From NCBI GenBank assembly GCA_018968885.1, contig JAGWZK010000004.1, positions 124,001 to 188,000 of the forward strand: 64,000 nt of DNA. Reading direction: 5' to 3'. A program made the position numbers and the translations under genes. Positions 10,085-18,707 of this stretch are shown here, in pieces (positions within the stretch are counted from its first letter, which is position 1; the number at the start of each line of letters is the position of its first letter). This stretch comes from Planctomycetota bacterium (lineage in GTDB: Bacteria; Planctomycetota; Phycisphaerae; Phycisphaerales; UBA1924). The notes below the pieces were generated by a model. It was not told where the DNA came from. It was given only the letters and a program-made list of their open reading frames with translations, and made no database searches.

Positions 10085-10552
10085 TCATGCGCTCGGCCAT
10101 GTGACGAACTTGTAGGCCCAGGCCGCCGCGAGGCCGATTCCCCCGATCCAGAGCATTCTAGTGGAAAAGAGTACGCCGCAACGATGCAGGGCCAAGGAGC
10201 CCAGAACCGCCTGGTGAGCTGCTGGCCAAAAGAATGCTGCCGTCAGTACGCTGAGTACGGCACCGGCGGGCTGCGCCAGAAACGAATCCACGATCCGCCC
10301 ATGGGCCATGAGAGAAAATGAAGTCGTCATGCCGCAGGTCAGACAGGGTTTGCCAAAGGCAACCGCCCATCCACAGGGAGCCAGTCCGAGTTGGCGGTGA
10401 GTGCCAAAGCCCTGATCGGCCGGGGTGAGCCAGCAAGCGATTGCGACCACGCTCAGACACACGCACGCGACCAGCGCGCCGATCGCGCGATCGCCAAGCG
10501 TGGCGCGAGCGCGTAGAGAAGCAGGTGGAGCAATGACCGCTGACGCGTGCAT
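10085..10552 (-). CDS. DUF2752 membrane protein
   Basis: A 155-residue integral membrane protein with about three hydrophobic segments. The family hallmark is visible: a Pro-Cys-Gly motif in LGLAPCGWAVAFGKPCLTCG, that is CxTCGMT followed by a Ser/Phe-rich helix. DUF2752 proteins are widespread in planctomycetes and Bacteroidetes; their function is unknown. It lies between a lipoprotein and the EAL protein, all on the minus strand. Confidence 0.8.
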   Translation of the reverse strand: MHASAVIAPPASLRARATLGDRAIGALVACVCLSVVAIACWLTPADQGFGTHRQLGLAPCGWAVAFGKPCLTCGMTTSFSLMAHGRIVDSFLAQPAGAVLSVLTAAFFWPAAHQAVLGSLALHRCGVLFSTRMLWIGGIGLAAAWAYKFVTWPSA

Positions 10553-10582
10553 CCGTCATGGTATGAGGGGTACCGGAGTGCG

Positions 10583-12427
10583 TTAGCCGACGCGACGCAG
10601 ACCGGGGAATTCGTCCGCAGGGCGAGCGATCAGGAACTCCGAGGCCCCGATCTCCACGCGACCGTGCTGACCGCTCGCCGTCCGGCGCGCAGTATCGCTG
10701 AGTGCGTGTACTTCTCGCACCTCGCGGCAGGTGTTGAGCACACCCTGCATCAGAATGCAGCGCAGGCCCAAGTGCTCAGCCGGAGACATGAGCAACGACA
10801 GGTCGCTTCCGATCTCCACAGACGAGTCATCAGTCCGAGCATTGATTGATCCCACGCCGCAACGTGAAAACGCCTTGAGCATGCGCATGCAGCGTCGCGG
10901 CAATGTGGGAGAGTCGCTGGTCAGCAGGAATCGGTCATCACCCAGATGGCCAAGGAAGATCGAGTGAGGGCCGGAGTTGGCGGGTTGCACAGTGATGCGT
11001 CTGATCAGCGTTGCCAACTGCTCGATCAATTGATCGCCAAGCTCAAAGCCGTAGACTCCGTTGAATTCGGACATGCCACGCACATCAATGATGGCGACAT
11101 CGCCACAACCGAGGGTTGGGTCGTTGTGGCGGGCTCGGGCCAGGCGCTCATGCAGGTGCTGATCGCACATCACGCGATTGGGAAGACCGGTGAGAGGTGT
11201 GACACGGCGGGTGTGAATGGTCGTGACGTCGGACGCTGCTGCGAGCATGGCCCGTGGCGAGACGACACCCTTGACACCGGATTCGTCCGCGATGATGAGG
11301 GGCAACGGTGAGAACTCGCTGCGCGAACTGGCCAGCGACAGGGCCTCACCCACATTGGTGTCGGGTCGGGTGATGCACACGTCGGAGCGGCAGGCAAAGC
11401 CGACTTCGGTGGCATGATCCCAGGACAAACGCTGCAAAGAGTCCGTGGAACACCAGCCCACCACGCGAGATCCCTCGGCGATGATGCATCCGGGTTGGTT
11501 GTTCACCGTCGCGAGAACTGTGCCGATGGGTGTGCGCGGGGAAAAGATCGGAACACTGCTGACATACTGCTCAATCTGCACCATCCGGCCCACCGATGAT
11601 CCGCCTTGAATCACCACTGCCTTTCGACGCAACGCATCGGCAATAGTGGGGTGGAGGTGCTGATCCCGCGCGCCGGGACGGCCGAGATAGAAGCCCTGTC
11701 CATATTGCACGCCCAGATCGACGAGGGTCCAAAGCTCCTCAGCGCGCTCGATTCCTTCGGCGATGAGTTTCACGCCGCTGAGTCGGGCAAAGTGCAGAAA
11801 GAAGCGGATCATGTTCTGGCGAGCACGGTCCTGATCGACCATGTCTACCAGCACGCGATTGATTTTGAGCCACTGAGGGCGAAGGGTGACGATGCGGTTG
11901 AGGCCGCTGCGTCCTGCGCCGACATCGTCGATGGCGATGTGAAAGCCATAGTCTTTGAGCAGTTCTACCTGTCGTTCGAGACCGCCGATGGCCTGTTCGC
12001 TGGCCTGCTCGGTGATTTCAAGGACGACGCGATCGGGTGTCAATCCGGGGATGTCCTCGATACCTTGAATGATCTGACGTGCAAAGCGTGGATCAGCGAA
12101 GACTTCAGGAGAAGAGTTGAGGAAGAGCTGCGTGTCGTTGGGCCAGTTTGCCGCGGCATGAAGCGCATGCTGGCGGGTGACATCCTCGATATCCCAGAGC
12201 ATGCCGGCTTTCTCAGCGGACTCAAAGAGTTCGGTCGCGTCCGAGAAATCACACTCTGGGCCCGGGCGAGAAATGGCCTCGTAGGCACTGATGCGTCCAA
12301 CCTGCAGATCGACAATGGGCTGAAAGACCGGCACGATCGAGCGACATTCGACCGTTCGCTTCAAACGACGGCGGAGGTCTTGTATCAGATTGGAATGCGC
12401 ACTGGCATCCATGCCGGGTGTGTCCAT
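10583..12427 (-). CDS. EAL - CBS-like - degenerate GGDEF signalling protein
   Basis: A 614-residue protein probably acting on cyclic di-GMP. The EAL phosphodiesterase domain (about residues 25-265) keeps most active-site residues: YEAISRP (E-A-I in place of EAL), LFLNSSP, LEITEQ, IAIDDVGAG, LKIN, LIAEGIE and YGQGFYLGRP. A central 110-residue region with two beta-alpha units (PIGTVLATV, NVGEALSLA) resembles a CBS pair. The C-terminal GGDEF-like domain has LTGLPNR and AIIDVRGMSEFNGVYGFELG but the signature is LGDDRF, so cyclase activity is unlikely. No signal peptide or membrane segment is seen. The start ATG 12427 is uncertain; the frame opens to 12559 but those residues do not look like protein domain. 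Confidence 0.82.
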   Translation of the reverse strand: MDTPGMDASAHSNLIQDLRRRLKRTVECRSIVPVFQPIVDLQVGRISAYEAISRPGPECDFSDATELFESAEKAGMLWDIEDVTRQHALHAAANWPNDTQLFLNSSPEVFADPRFARQIIQGIEDIPGLTPDRVVLEITEQASEQAIGGLERQVELLKDYGFHIAIDDVGAGRSGLNRIVTLRPQWLKINRVLVDMVDQDRARQNMIRFFLHFARLSGVKLIAEGIERAEELWTLVDLGVQYGQGFYLGRPGARDQHLHPTIADALRRKAVVIQGGSSVGRMVQIEQYVSSVPIFSPRTPIGTVLATVNNQPGCIIAEGSRVVGWCSTDSLQRLSWDHATEVGFACRSDVCITRPDTNVGEALSLASSRSEFSPLPLIIADESGVKGVVSPRAMLAAASDVTTIHTRRVTPLTGLPNRVMCDQHLHERLARARHNDPTLGCGDVAIIDVRGMSEFNGVYGFELGDQLIEQLATLIRRITVQPANSGPHSIFLGHLGDDRFLLTSDSPTLPRRCMRMLKAFSRCGVGSINARTDDSSVEIGSDLSLLMSPAEHLGLRCILMQGVLNTCREVREVHALSDTARRTASGQHGRVEIGASEFLIARPADEFPGLRRVG

Positions 12428-12596
12428 CGGCGAGGGGTGGATAGATAGGAACCGGGTTGTGGCGTGGAGACGAAAGTGACAGGCGGCTGGAACGAGATTG
12501 TCAGCCGGGAGGATTGCGCCGGGTTGTTCTCGGGCCCTAGTTGTGGGGATGGGTACCAATCCACTTGGGTGCAGGCGGTGAGCAGGTTGTAGTGGC

Positions 12597-13355
12597 TTAT
12601 TGATGGGTTTGGTCGGATTGTGCGTTCAGGTTGGAATCGGAAGGAGTCGTGTTGTTGTTTGGTTTGGTGCTTTCTTCGTGATCGAGGAGAGCGGAGAGGA
12701 TTTCGGCGACTTCGGCGGGTGAGAAGGCGGGTTTGCGGGAGTTGCGGTTGAGGCGGGATGAGCGAGAGGCGGAGCGGGAAGCGCGCGCGGATTCAGTTGA
12801 ATCGGAAGATGTGGATTGTGCTGCGTCGTCGGTGCCGGATGTGATTTCGGAGGCGGCGTCGGTGGTGTCGATGTCGTTGATTTCAGCTGATTTCGAGCGG
12901 CGGGCGCGGGGTGGGGTGGGTGGAGTTGGTGGCGGTGAGAGTTTGAGGAGGGTGCGGGCGAGGAGGCGGGTTTCGCGGATGAGGGTTTCGGTGTGCTTGG
13001 CGAAGAGCTCGGCCTGTGCAGGATCGTCGGGGCAGGAGTCGAAGTGGAGGATCATGGAGGCGGCGACGGCGAGGGCGTGGGAGAGGGACTTTTTGGCGAT
13101 GAGCCGCGCATCTTCATCGGCCTTGGCGGAAAGAGCGTCGGTGAGGGTGACGATGCGCTGAATGGCGGCATCGATGTGGGGCTGACTCACCCAATCGAGA
13201 AGATCGAGAATGGAGGTTTGAGCGGGGTGGAATGGGTCCTGGCGATTGATGAGGGCGTTGAGGTTGAATCGCTGGGCGTGGAGAAGCTCGACGAGTGCGC
13301 GATCCTGGGGGTTGAGAGTGGCAGTGATTGTGGACGGTTTTTGTGTGGTAGTCAT
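12597..13355 (-). CDS. protein of unknown function with low-complexity tail
   Basis: A 252-residue protein not recognised. Residues 1-140 are predicted largely helical (ALVELLHAQRFNLNALI, KKSLSHALAVAASMILH, KHTETLIRETRLLARTLLK). The second half is Ser/Thr/Asp/Pro rich (PPPTPPTPPRARR, then SSDSTESARASRS) with a short helical motif AFSPAEVAEILSALLDHEE near the C-terminus. No signal peptide. ATG 13355 starts with MTTTQKPS. It is followed after 170 bases by the EAL gene and could be part of that unit. Confidence 0.6.
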   Translation of the reverse strand: MTTTQKPSTITATLNPQDRALVELLHAQRFNLNALINRQDPFHPAQTSILDLLDWVSQPHIDAAIQRIVTLTDALSAKADEDARLIAKKSLSHALAVAASMILHFDSCPDDPAQAELFAKHTETLIRETRLLARTLLKLSPPPTPPTPPRARRSKSAEINDIDTTDAASEITSGTDDAAQSTSSDSTESARASRSASRSSRLNRNSRKPAFSPAEVAEILSALLDHEESTKPNNNTTPSDSNLNAQSDQTHQ

Positions 13356-13724
13356 GTGGGCAGAATAGGTGTTTGTGCGGTGCGACGCAAGAGGTTTGAT
13401 AGGGCTTTGTGAGATATATTTACAAGTCTTGGAAATGCAGGGGGTTAGGGAGAGGCATCAGGAAGGCAGGGTGCTGAGTGCCGAGTACTGAGTGCTGAGG
13501 GAAGAAATGCAAAGCAGATGATTTCATGCCGCGATGCTCGCGGCACAATGTGAAGGAAGGGGGAGAGGAACAAGCTGGGGTGTGTTAGTGGTTGCATTCC
13601 AGGGGTATCGCGATCGCTGCGCGATGCGCTCAACCCCCACAACGGTCGCCGCGGTCTGTGACACGAAACCAAATGCACATGGGACAGGGCCACCTGCTGA
13701 GGTACTGAAGCATGGTCGAATGAT
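13356..13724. other. intergenic region, 369 bases
   Basis: No convincing gene. It holds the CTGAGTGC-type repeat at 13471-13499 and an AT-rich stretch (13415-13430) upstream of the minus-strand gene that starts at 13355, probably part of its promoter. Confidence 0.5.
13471..13499. repeat. copy of a dispersed GTGCTGAGT/GAGTACTGAG repeat
   Basis: GTGCTGAGTGCCGAGTACTG followed by AGTGCTGAG. It shares a 17-base identical core, GAGTACTGAGTGCTGAG, with the reverse complement of 49133-49158 inside dnaE2, and a shorter form lies at 18655-18670. Confidence 0.75.
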
Positions 13725-14471
13725 CTACTCGCGCAAACGCTTCAACTCGTCTCGCAGCTTCGCTGCTTCTTCGTACTTCTCTTCAGCGATTGCGGTCTGC
13801 AGTGCCTGCGTAAGCGTTTCTTTCCGCGAGGCGGGGCGGCTTGGCAAGAGCGCGTCGTGGATCTCTTTGAGGGAGCGATACTCGGACATTTGCTCGGCTT
13901 TTTTGGGGTCTTCGTGGAGTGCCGCGAGTGCTTCCATACCGTTTTCAAGCGTGAGCGCGGCAGCTCGGGGCTCGGCGTCGCGGGCCAGCAACCCGGCCAG
14001 AGAACGATGCTTCATCATGATGATGTATGGGCGGAACTGCTCCAGCGTCTGCCTTTCATCCTGCGGGCCGTGAGTGGTGAGGAAATCGAGGAGGCGCAGA
14101 TTGCGAACCGTGTCGCGGACGACGCGGTCGTTGTCATCCAGAGTGGCGAGAGCAACATAGCGATGGGCGTATTGCAGACCTTCTTCCCACAGGGCCTGGC
14201 AATCTTCGACGCTGATGGAAAATGGCGCAACGTCTTCGGCGGCATCAGGAGAGGTGGTGGCATCGAGGCGCGACTCGTGATACTCCAGCAGCGACGGGAA
14301 ACCGTGAGGAGTCAGACCATCGGGGCGCCCATCAAGGAACATCTGTAACAGTCCGAGATCGAGACGGACTTGCAAGCGCGGCGAACCGTCCTCGCTGTCC
14401 ACGAGCCGCGCGTTCATCTTTCCGGGCTCGTAGGGCCAATCTCTGAGGATGCGGCTGATGTCTCTTCGCAT
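13725..14471 (-). CDS. UvrB/UvrC-motif (UVR) protein
   Basis: A 248-residue cytoplasmic protein beginning MRRDISRILRDWPYEPGKMN, an N-terminus I recall from planctomycete UVR-motif proteins. The middle has LDLGLLQMFLDGRPDG and tetratricopeptide-like helices. The C-terminus is a UVR motif (AIAEEKYEEAAKLRDELKRL), the helical hairpin through which UvrB and UvrC meet and which is also found in protein-arginine kinase activators. Nucleotide excision repair activity is not implied. ATG 14471 is chosen because a good promoter ends about 40 bases upstream; the frame upstream of it overlaps that promoter. Confidence 0.78.
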   Translation of the reverse strand: MRRDISRILRDWPYEPGKMNARLVDSEDGSPRLQVRLDLGLLQMFLDGRPDGLTPHGFPSLLEYHESRLDATTSPDAAEDVAPFSISVEDCQALWEEGLQYAHRYVALATLDDNDRVVRDTVRNLRLLDFLTTHGPQDERQTLEQFRPYIIMMKHRSLAGLLARDAEPRAAALTLENGMEALAALHEDPKKAEQMSEYRSLKEIHDALLPSRPASRKETLTQALQTAIAEEKYEEAAKLRDELKRLRE

Positions 14472-14512
14472 GGGTTGACAGAATACGCGTGTGTCCGAGA
14501 AAAGGTTGTGCA

Positions 14513-14540
14513 ATTATAGGACCATGTCTTTGAGTGTTAA
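14513..14540 (-). promoter_or_regulatory. sigma-70-type promoter of the UVR-motif gene
   Basis: On the minus strand TTAACA (14540-14535), a 16-base spacer, then a consensus TATAAT (14518-14513). Transcription would begin near 14506, giving a leader of about 35 bases before ATG 14471. This is one of the best promoter matches in the window. Confidence 0.72.
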
Positions 14541-14868
14541 GCTAGGGTGTTTACTCCATGCAGCGATGGACAAAAACGCGGTTTCTGCCAGCAATTTTGG
14601 CGACATCCCCCAAAAAGGTGAGAATTTGTGCGGAAAGTGCGCGGATTGGTTGGCAGTCCATCTATTCTGTGTCACATTAAGGATGGAGAGAGTGCGCGTT
14701 GACTGTGCCTGAAGTGCAGGTCGATGCAAGTCGATGGAACCGCTGGGCAGTTTCTTGCGCATCTCTTTCCGTGGTCCCAAGGGCATGTGGTAGCCGGCGC
14801 AAGTCGGTATTGCCTGAGGGTTTGTGGAACAGGACGGTGCGTGAGCACCGTGGAAGGTGGGTAATCCA
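14541..14868. other. leader/promoter region of the sigma factor gene
   Basis: About 330 bases without a gene. It contains TTGGCA (14650) and TTGACT (14699), possible -35 elements for the plus-strand sigma factor gene, but no matching -10 stands out. Confidence 0.4.
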
Positions 14869-15789
14869 GTGGCTTCATTGAGTGGTTCAGTTTCGGCCAC
14901 GAGAGGAGTGCAATCGGATCTGGCGATGTACCTGAAGGAGGTACAGCGGACTCCATTGCTTTCGCTCGAAGAAGAACGCGAGCTTGCGTGGAAAATCATC
15001 AACGAGAATTGCCCGATCAGCCGCGAGCGGATGATCCGGGCGAATTTGCGTTTGGTGGTTGCCATTGCCAAGAATTACGCGAACCGTGGCCTCCCGATTC
15101 AGGATCTGATCGAGGAAGGAAACATCGGTCTGTTGCGTGCTGTGGAAGGGTTTGACCCTGCCCAGGGTGCGCGATTCAGCACCTATGCCTCCTGGTGGAT
15201 CAAGCAATCGTGCAAGCGAGCGTTGATCAACTCCACACAGGCGGTGCACATTCCGGCCTACATGGTGGAATTGATCGCCAAGTGGAAGGTGGCGCACCGC
15301 AAGTTGGAGGCCGAACTGGGCTATCCCCCTTCGCTGCAGGAGCTCGCGGATGCGATGGACCTGCCTGTGAAGAAAGTGCGGATCATCCGCCGCGCGGTCA
15401 AGGCATTCCAGACGGCCTCGCAAGAGTCTGTGTTGGGTGGCTCCTCGCTGGTGCGTATGGCTGAAATGGTGACCAGTAGCGACACGGGTTCGCCCGAAGA
15501 GCGTGCGCTGGTGGGCGAAGAGGTGGCTGTGCTCCGTCGCTTGCTCGAAACCATTGACGATCGCGAAGCCCAGATTCTGCGTCTGCGTTTCGGTCTGGAT
15601 GGCAATGAGCCGCTGACTTTGAAGGATGTGTCGGACACGGTGGGTCTGAGCCGCGAGCGCGTGCGTCAGATTGTGGACGAGGCATTGACGAAGCTGAACA
15701 CGCGGCTGTCGGATGACAACCCGACCAAGTACTTCCGCCGCGAGTCGGCAGTTGAGGCCGAGGTGACGAGCTCGGCTCGGATCAACTGA
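14869..15789 (+). CDS. RNA polymerase sigma factor, SigA/RpoD family
   Basis: Sigma-70 factor of 306 residues that directs RNA polymerase to promoters. Region 1.2 (SDLAMYLKEVQRTPLLSLEE), region 2 (NLRLVVAIAKNYANRGLPIQ, then LIEEGNIGLLRAVEGF and FSTYASWWIKQS), region 3 (LGYPPSLQELADAMDL) and region 4 (DREAQILRLRFGLDG, LSRERVRQIVDEAL) are all present; region 1.1 is absent, as in the short primary-like sigma factors of planctomycetes. The start is read as GTG 14869, with GGAAGGTGG eight bases upstream; GTG 14857 is an alternative four codons longer. A strong terminator follows, so it is monocistronic. Confidence 0.92.
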   Translation: MASLSGSVSATRGVQSDLAMYLKEVQRTPLLSLEEERELAWKIINENCPISRERMIRANLRLVVAIAKNYANRGLPIQDLIEEGNIGLLRAVEGFDPAQGARFSTYASWWIKQSCKRALINSTQAVHIPAYMVELIAKWKVAHRKLEAELGYPPSLQELADAMDLPVKKVRIIRRAVKAFQTASQESVLGGSSLVRMAEMVTSSDTGSPEERALVGEEVAVLRRLLETIDDREAQILRLRFGLDGNEPLTLKDVSDTVGLSRERVRQIVDEALTKLNTRLSDDNPTKYFRRESAVEAEVTSSARIN

Positions 15790-15817
15790 GTTTTGAATCT
15801 GAATCTGTGAGATTTCC

Positions 15818-15855
15818 CACGCCGTCCGGCGACCCCGGGCGGCGTGTGTGTTTTT
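15818..15855 (+). terminator. rho-independent terminator after the sigma factor gene
   Basis: Hairpin with arms CACGCCGTCCGG and CCGGGCGGCGTG (12 pairs including one G-T) around a short CGAC loop, followed by TGTGTTTTT. It lies 28 bases after the stop codon. Confidence 0.88.
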
Positions 15856-15940
15856 CCAGCCCTCCGGAAAAGTTGCTACCATCGGGCAGTCTTGAGATCG
15901 GACCCCGCTCGGGGTGTCCGACGATTGGGAGATCACGCGC

Positions 15941-17533
15941 ATGGGTTCACGTTTTATGGGTCGTCTTTCTGGTGGCAACGCAGCGGCGACGATTCGCGCG
16001 ATGGCGGTCGGCTTGTGCCTGCTGGCGATGCCGGCGGCGCGTGGCGATGACTATGTCTCGCAGGCCAATCAGCTTTATGCAGATATCAAGCCCAACCTGC
16101 GCAGCGATCTGGTCCTGCTTCCGGCGGTGGCCAAGTTGCAGCCGATTCCAACGGTGTTGCGAGGCGTGACCACTCCGAAACTCATGTTTGTGGGTGCACA
16201 AGGGTGGTCTGAGGCGGTGGCGTGGGCCACTGGCGCGACGCAGCAAGATGCGTTGAAGGCACTTCAGAGCGTGACGCGTAAGAGTGACCCGCGCGAACCG
16301 AATGCGTTTGGCCTGCCGTATGGCACGGATGGCATTCCGGTGGATCTGATCCGCGCCAAGGCGTATGTGGAGCTTGGCGATCCGCCGACGCTGGCGGCAG
16401 CGCAGATCATGTATCTGCCGATGCTCGACACGCTGGCGGCACTGGTCAATATCGAGGTGACGCGTCTGGGAGGCGAAGGGAAGGTTGAAGAAGCAGCGGC
16501 CCTTTGCGTCGACTGGGTGGTCTTTGCACGCCAGATGACGGACCGGCAACTCTTCAAAGAGGCGGCGTGGGGCTTTGAGCAGATGAATGAGGGGCTGGAG
16601 CGTCTGCGTGATGTGATCTATACCGATTTTCGCGATAAGAAGGCGTTGACGCCGGAAGCGATCAAGCAGTTGCTGGTGCGCACAGATGAAATGCGGGGCG
16701 TGCTGACGATTGATCGCATCAAGTTCCCCAAGGCGGATGATTTGGGTGCTGAGCAGGTGGTGTCGCGCGTGTTTGTGCCCCGAAAGGGTCCGGATGAGCG
16801 TGTGTTTGGAACGACGCTGGCGAGCATCGGCGCGGCGGGGCGGCCCCTGCGTCTGTTTGCCGAGGCAGCGCGCTGGCAGGCGGCGGCCAATGGTCACAAG
16901 GATCAGGTCGATACCAGCGCCATGCTGGACCGCGTCTACGGAGACTTTTCTTCGCGCTGGCGGGTTGATTTCTATGACCGCCGCCAGATGCAGCCGTATG
17001 AGTTTGGAAAGATGTCGACCACAGATTACGCGGTGATCGCGGCGACGCTGCCGGATATGTCTTCGCTGATCGAGCTTCGTCAGCGTCTGCGTGTGGAGGC
17101 GGTGGGGACGCGTTTGTCGTTGGCGCTCTTGGGCTCGACGTATGTACGTAAGGAGTTCCCGCCGACGGTGGCATCGATTCGCCCGTCGTGGCAGGTGGAA
17201 CTGGAAAAGGATCCATTCAACATCGACTCGGCAACGGGGAAGAACCCGATGCAGTACTTTGTGCCGATTCGCGATACCAAGGCGAGGTTTGGTCCGAAGG
17301 AAGAGCCCACGCCTCACGTGGTCAACGTGGTGGCGGGGAGCGGAAGGAACTTTTCAATTCCGATCGGCGAGGATCAGTTCATCATTTATTCGCTGGGTTC
17401 AGACACCCGCAAGGATTGGGCGGAGCGCGTGCAGAACACGGTGAAGAAGGTGGAAGGAGCGGATTATCTGATCTGGCCTCCGATGATCGCGCTAGAGCGT
17501 CAGCACCTGCGGCAGAATGGCGAGATCAAGTAA
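15941..17533 (+). CDS. exported protein of unknown function
   Basis: A 530-residue protein not recognised. A signal peptide covers about residues 1-35 (IRAMAVGLCLLAMPAARG). The rest is soluble, mostly helical, with TPR-like stretches (GEGKVEEAAALCVDWVVFAR) and a C-terminal domain that includes PTVASIRPSWQVELEKDPFN and FSIPIGEDQFIIYSLGSDT. The latter resembles the end of planctomycete proteins that close with a computed-value prompt of the prepilin type, but the match is weak. ATG 15941 has GGGAG nine bases upstream; ATG 15956 is an alternative. It stands alone between the sigma factor terminator and trxB. Confidence 0.7.
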   Translation: MGSRFMGRLSGGNAAATIRAMAVGLCLLAMPAARGDDYVSQANQLYADIKPNLRSDLVLLPAVAKLQPIPTVLRGVTTPKLMFVGAQGWSEAVAWATGATQQDALKALQSVTRKSDPREPNAFGLPYGTDGIPVDLIRAKAYVELGDPPTLAAAQIMYLPMLDTLAALVNIEVTRLGGEGKVEEAAALCVDWVVFARQMTDRQLFKEAAWGFEQMNEGLERLRDVIYTDFRDKKALTPEAIKQLLVRTDEMRGVLTIDRIKFPKADDLGAEQVVSRVFVPRKGPDERVFGTTLASIGAAGRPLRLFAEAARWQAAANGHKDQVDTSAMLDRVYGDFSSRWRVDFYDRRQMQPYEFGKMSTTDYAVIAATLPDMSSLIELRQRLRVEAVGTRLSLALLGSTYVRKEFPPTVASIRPSWQVELEKDPFNIDSATGKNPMQYFVPIRDTKARFGPKEEPTPHVVNVVAGSGRNFSIPIGEDQFIIYSLGSDTRKDWAERVQNTVKKVEGADYLIWPPMIALERQHLRQNGEIK

Positions 17534-17669
17534 GTCAAGATCGACTGCAGTGATGTGACAGGTGGTTGTGTTGCCAGACGGGCACGGGGATGAGTGCACC
17601 GGATGGCGTGGTGGTGGCATCTCATGAGTGGGCGGGCTGATCAGGCCTGAAATGCAGATGGAGGCAGGC

Positions 17670-18647
17670 ATGGCTGGGCAAGTTCGTGATGTAGTGATCA
17701 TCGGTTCAGGGCCTGCTGGATGGACGGCGGCGATCTACGCCGCGCGAGCGCAGTTGAAACCGGTGGTGTATACGGGAACACCCAAGAGCGATCCGGGCCC
17801 GATGCTGCCGGGTGGGCAATTGATGCTGACGACTGAGGTGGAGAATTACCCGGGCTTCCCGCATGGCGTGGTGGGGCCGGAGATGATGGGTCTGTTTCAG
17901 CAGCAGGCGGAGAGGTTTGGCACGGAAGTGATCGGCGAAGATGTGGTGCGGTGTGATTTTTCCAAGCGACCTTTCGAACTGCACATGGGCGATGGGTCGG
18001 TGGTGAAGACCCGGAGCGTGATCATCGCGACGGGCGCGACGGCGAACTGGCTGGGACTGGAGAATGAAATGCGCCTGGCACGCAGCGGTGGCGGCGTTTC
18101 AGCGTGCGCGGTGTGCGACGGAGCTTTGCCGGCATTTCGCAATCAGCCACTGGGTGTGGTGGGCGGCGGCGACACGGCGATGGAAGAGGCGCACTACCTG
18201 ACCAAGTTTGCTTCGACGGTGTATGTGATTCACAGGCGAGATTCATTCAGGGCGAGCAGGATTATGCAGGAACGTCTGCTGAAAGCGCCGAATGTGAAGG
18301 TGCTGTGGAACAAGGGAGTGGTGGATTGCCTGGGTGATGACAAGCTGACGGCGGTGAAGCTGAGGGACACGGTGACGGGGGAGATTTCGACCTTGGAGTT
18401 GAAAGGCCTGTTCATTGCCATCGGTCACACGCCGACGACGAAGTTCCTCAAGGATTCGGGATTGGAGTTTGATGCGAGCGGGTACATCAAGCTGAACAGC
18501 CGGAGTTCGTACACGAACATTGAAGGCGTGTTCGCTGCGGGAGATGTGGCTGATTCGACGTATCGGCAGGCGATTACAGCAGCGGGGATGGGGTGCCAGG
18601 CGGCGATCGATGCGGAGCGTTGGCTGGGGGCGCAGGGCGGGCACTGA
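17670..18647 (+). CDS. trxB: thioredoxin-disulfide reductase
   Basis: FAD flavoenzyme that passes electrons from NADPH to thioredoxin. The 325-residue length is typical. FAD-binding GSGPAGWTAAIYAAR (12-26), the redox-active CAVC (Cys146, Cys149), the NADPH-binding GGGDTAMEEA and HRRDSFRAS, and the C-terminal FAD motif GVFAAGDVADSTYRQ are intact. ATG 17670 is chosen because GGAGG sits five bases upstream; earlier in-frame starts exist at 17652 and 17628. No thioredoxin gene is adjacent. Confidence 0.95.
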   Translation: MAGQVRDVVIIGSGPAGWTAAIYAARAQLKPVVYTGTPKSDPGPMLPGGQLMLTTEVENYPGFPHGVVGPEMMGLFQQQAERFGTEVIGEDVVRCDFSKRPFELHMGDGSVVKTRSVIIATGATANWLGLENEMRLARSGGGVSACAVCDGALPAFRNQPLGVVGGGDTAMEEAHYLTKFASTVYVIHRRDSFRASRIMQERLLKAPNVKVLWNKGVVDCLGDDKLTAVKLRDTVTGEISTLELKGLFIAIGHTPTTKFLKDSGLEFDASGYIKLNSRSSYTNIEGVFAAGDVADSTYRQAITAAGMGCQAAIDAERWLGAQGGH

Positions 18648-18654
18648 ATGGCGA

Positions 18655-18670
18655 AGTGCTGAGTGCTGAA
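18655..18670. repeat. short copy of the dispersed CTGAGTGC repeat
   Basis: AGTGCTGAGTGCTGAA, eight bases after the trxB stop. It matches part of the longer copies at 13471-13499 and 49133-49158 (reverse complement). Confidence 0.6.
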
Positions 18671-18707
18671 CTGGTAAGCGTGTGCTTGCACTTGAGAAGT
18701 AGATTGC

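Noticed and set aside
14475-14480. TTGACA on the plus strand as a -35 element
   Set aside because: No -10 element lies at 15-19 bases; it sits in the leader of the minus-strand UVR-motif gene.
15947-17317. 456-residue minus-strand frame opposite the exported protein
   Set aside because: His/Arg/Gln-rich shadow; the plus strand has a signal peptide, start site and normal composition.
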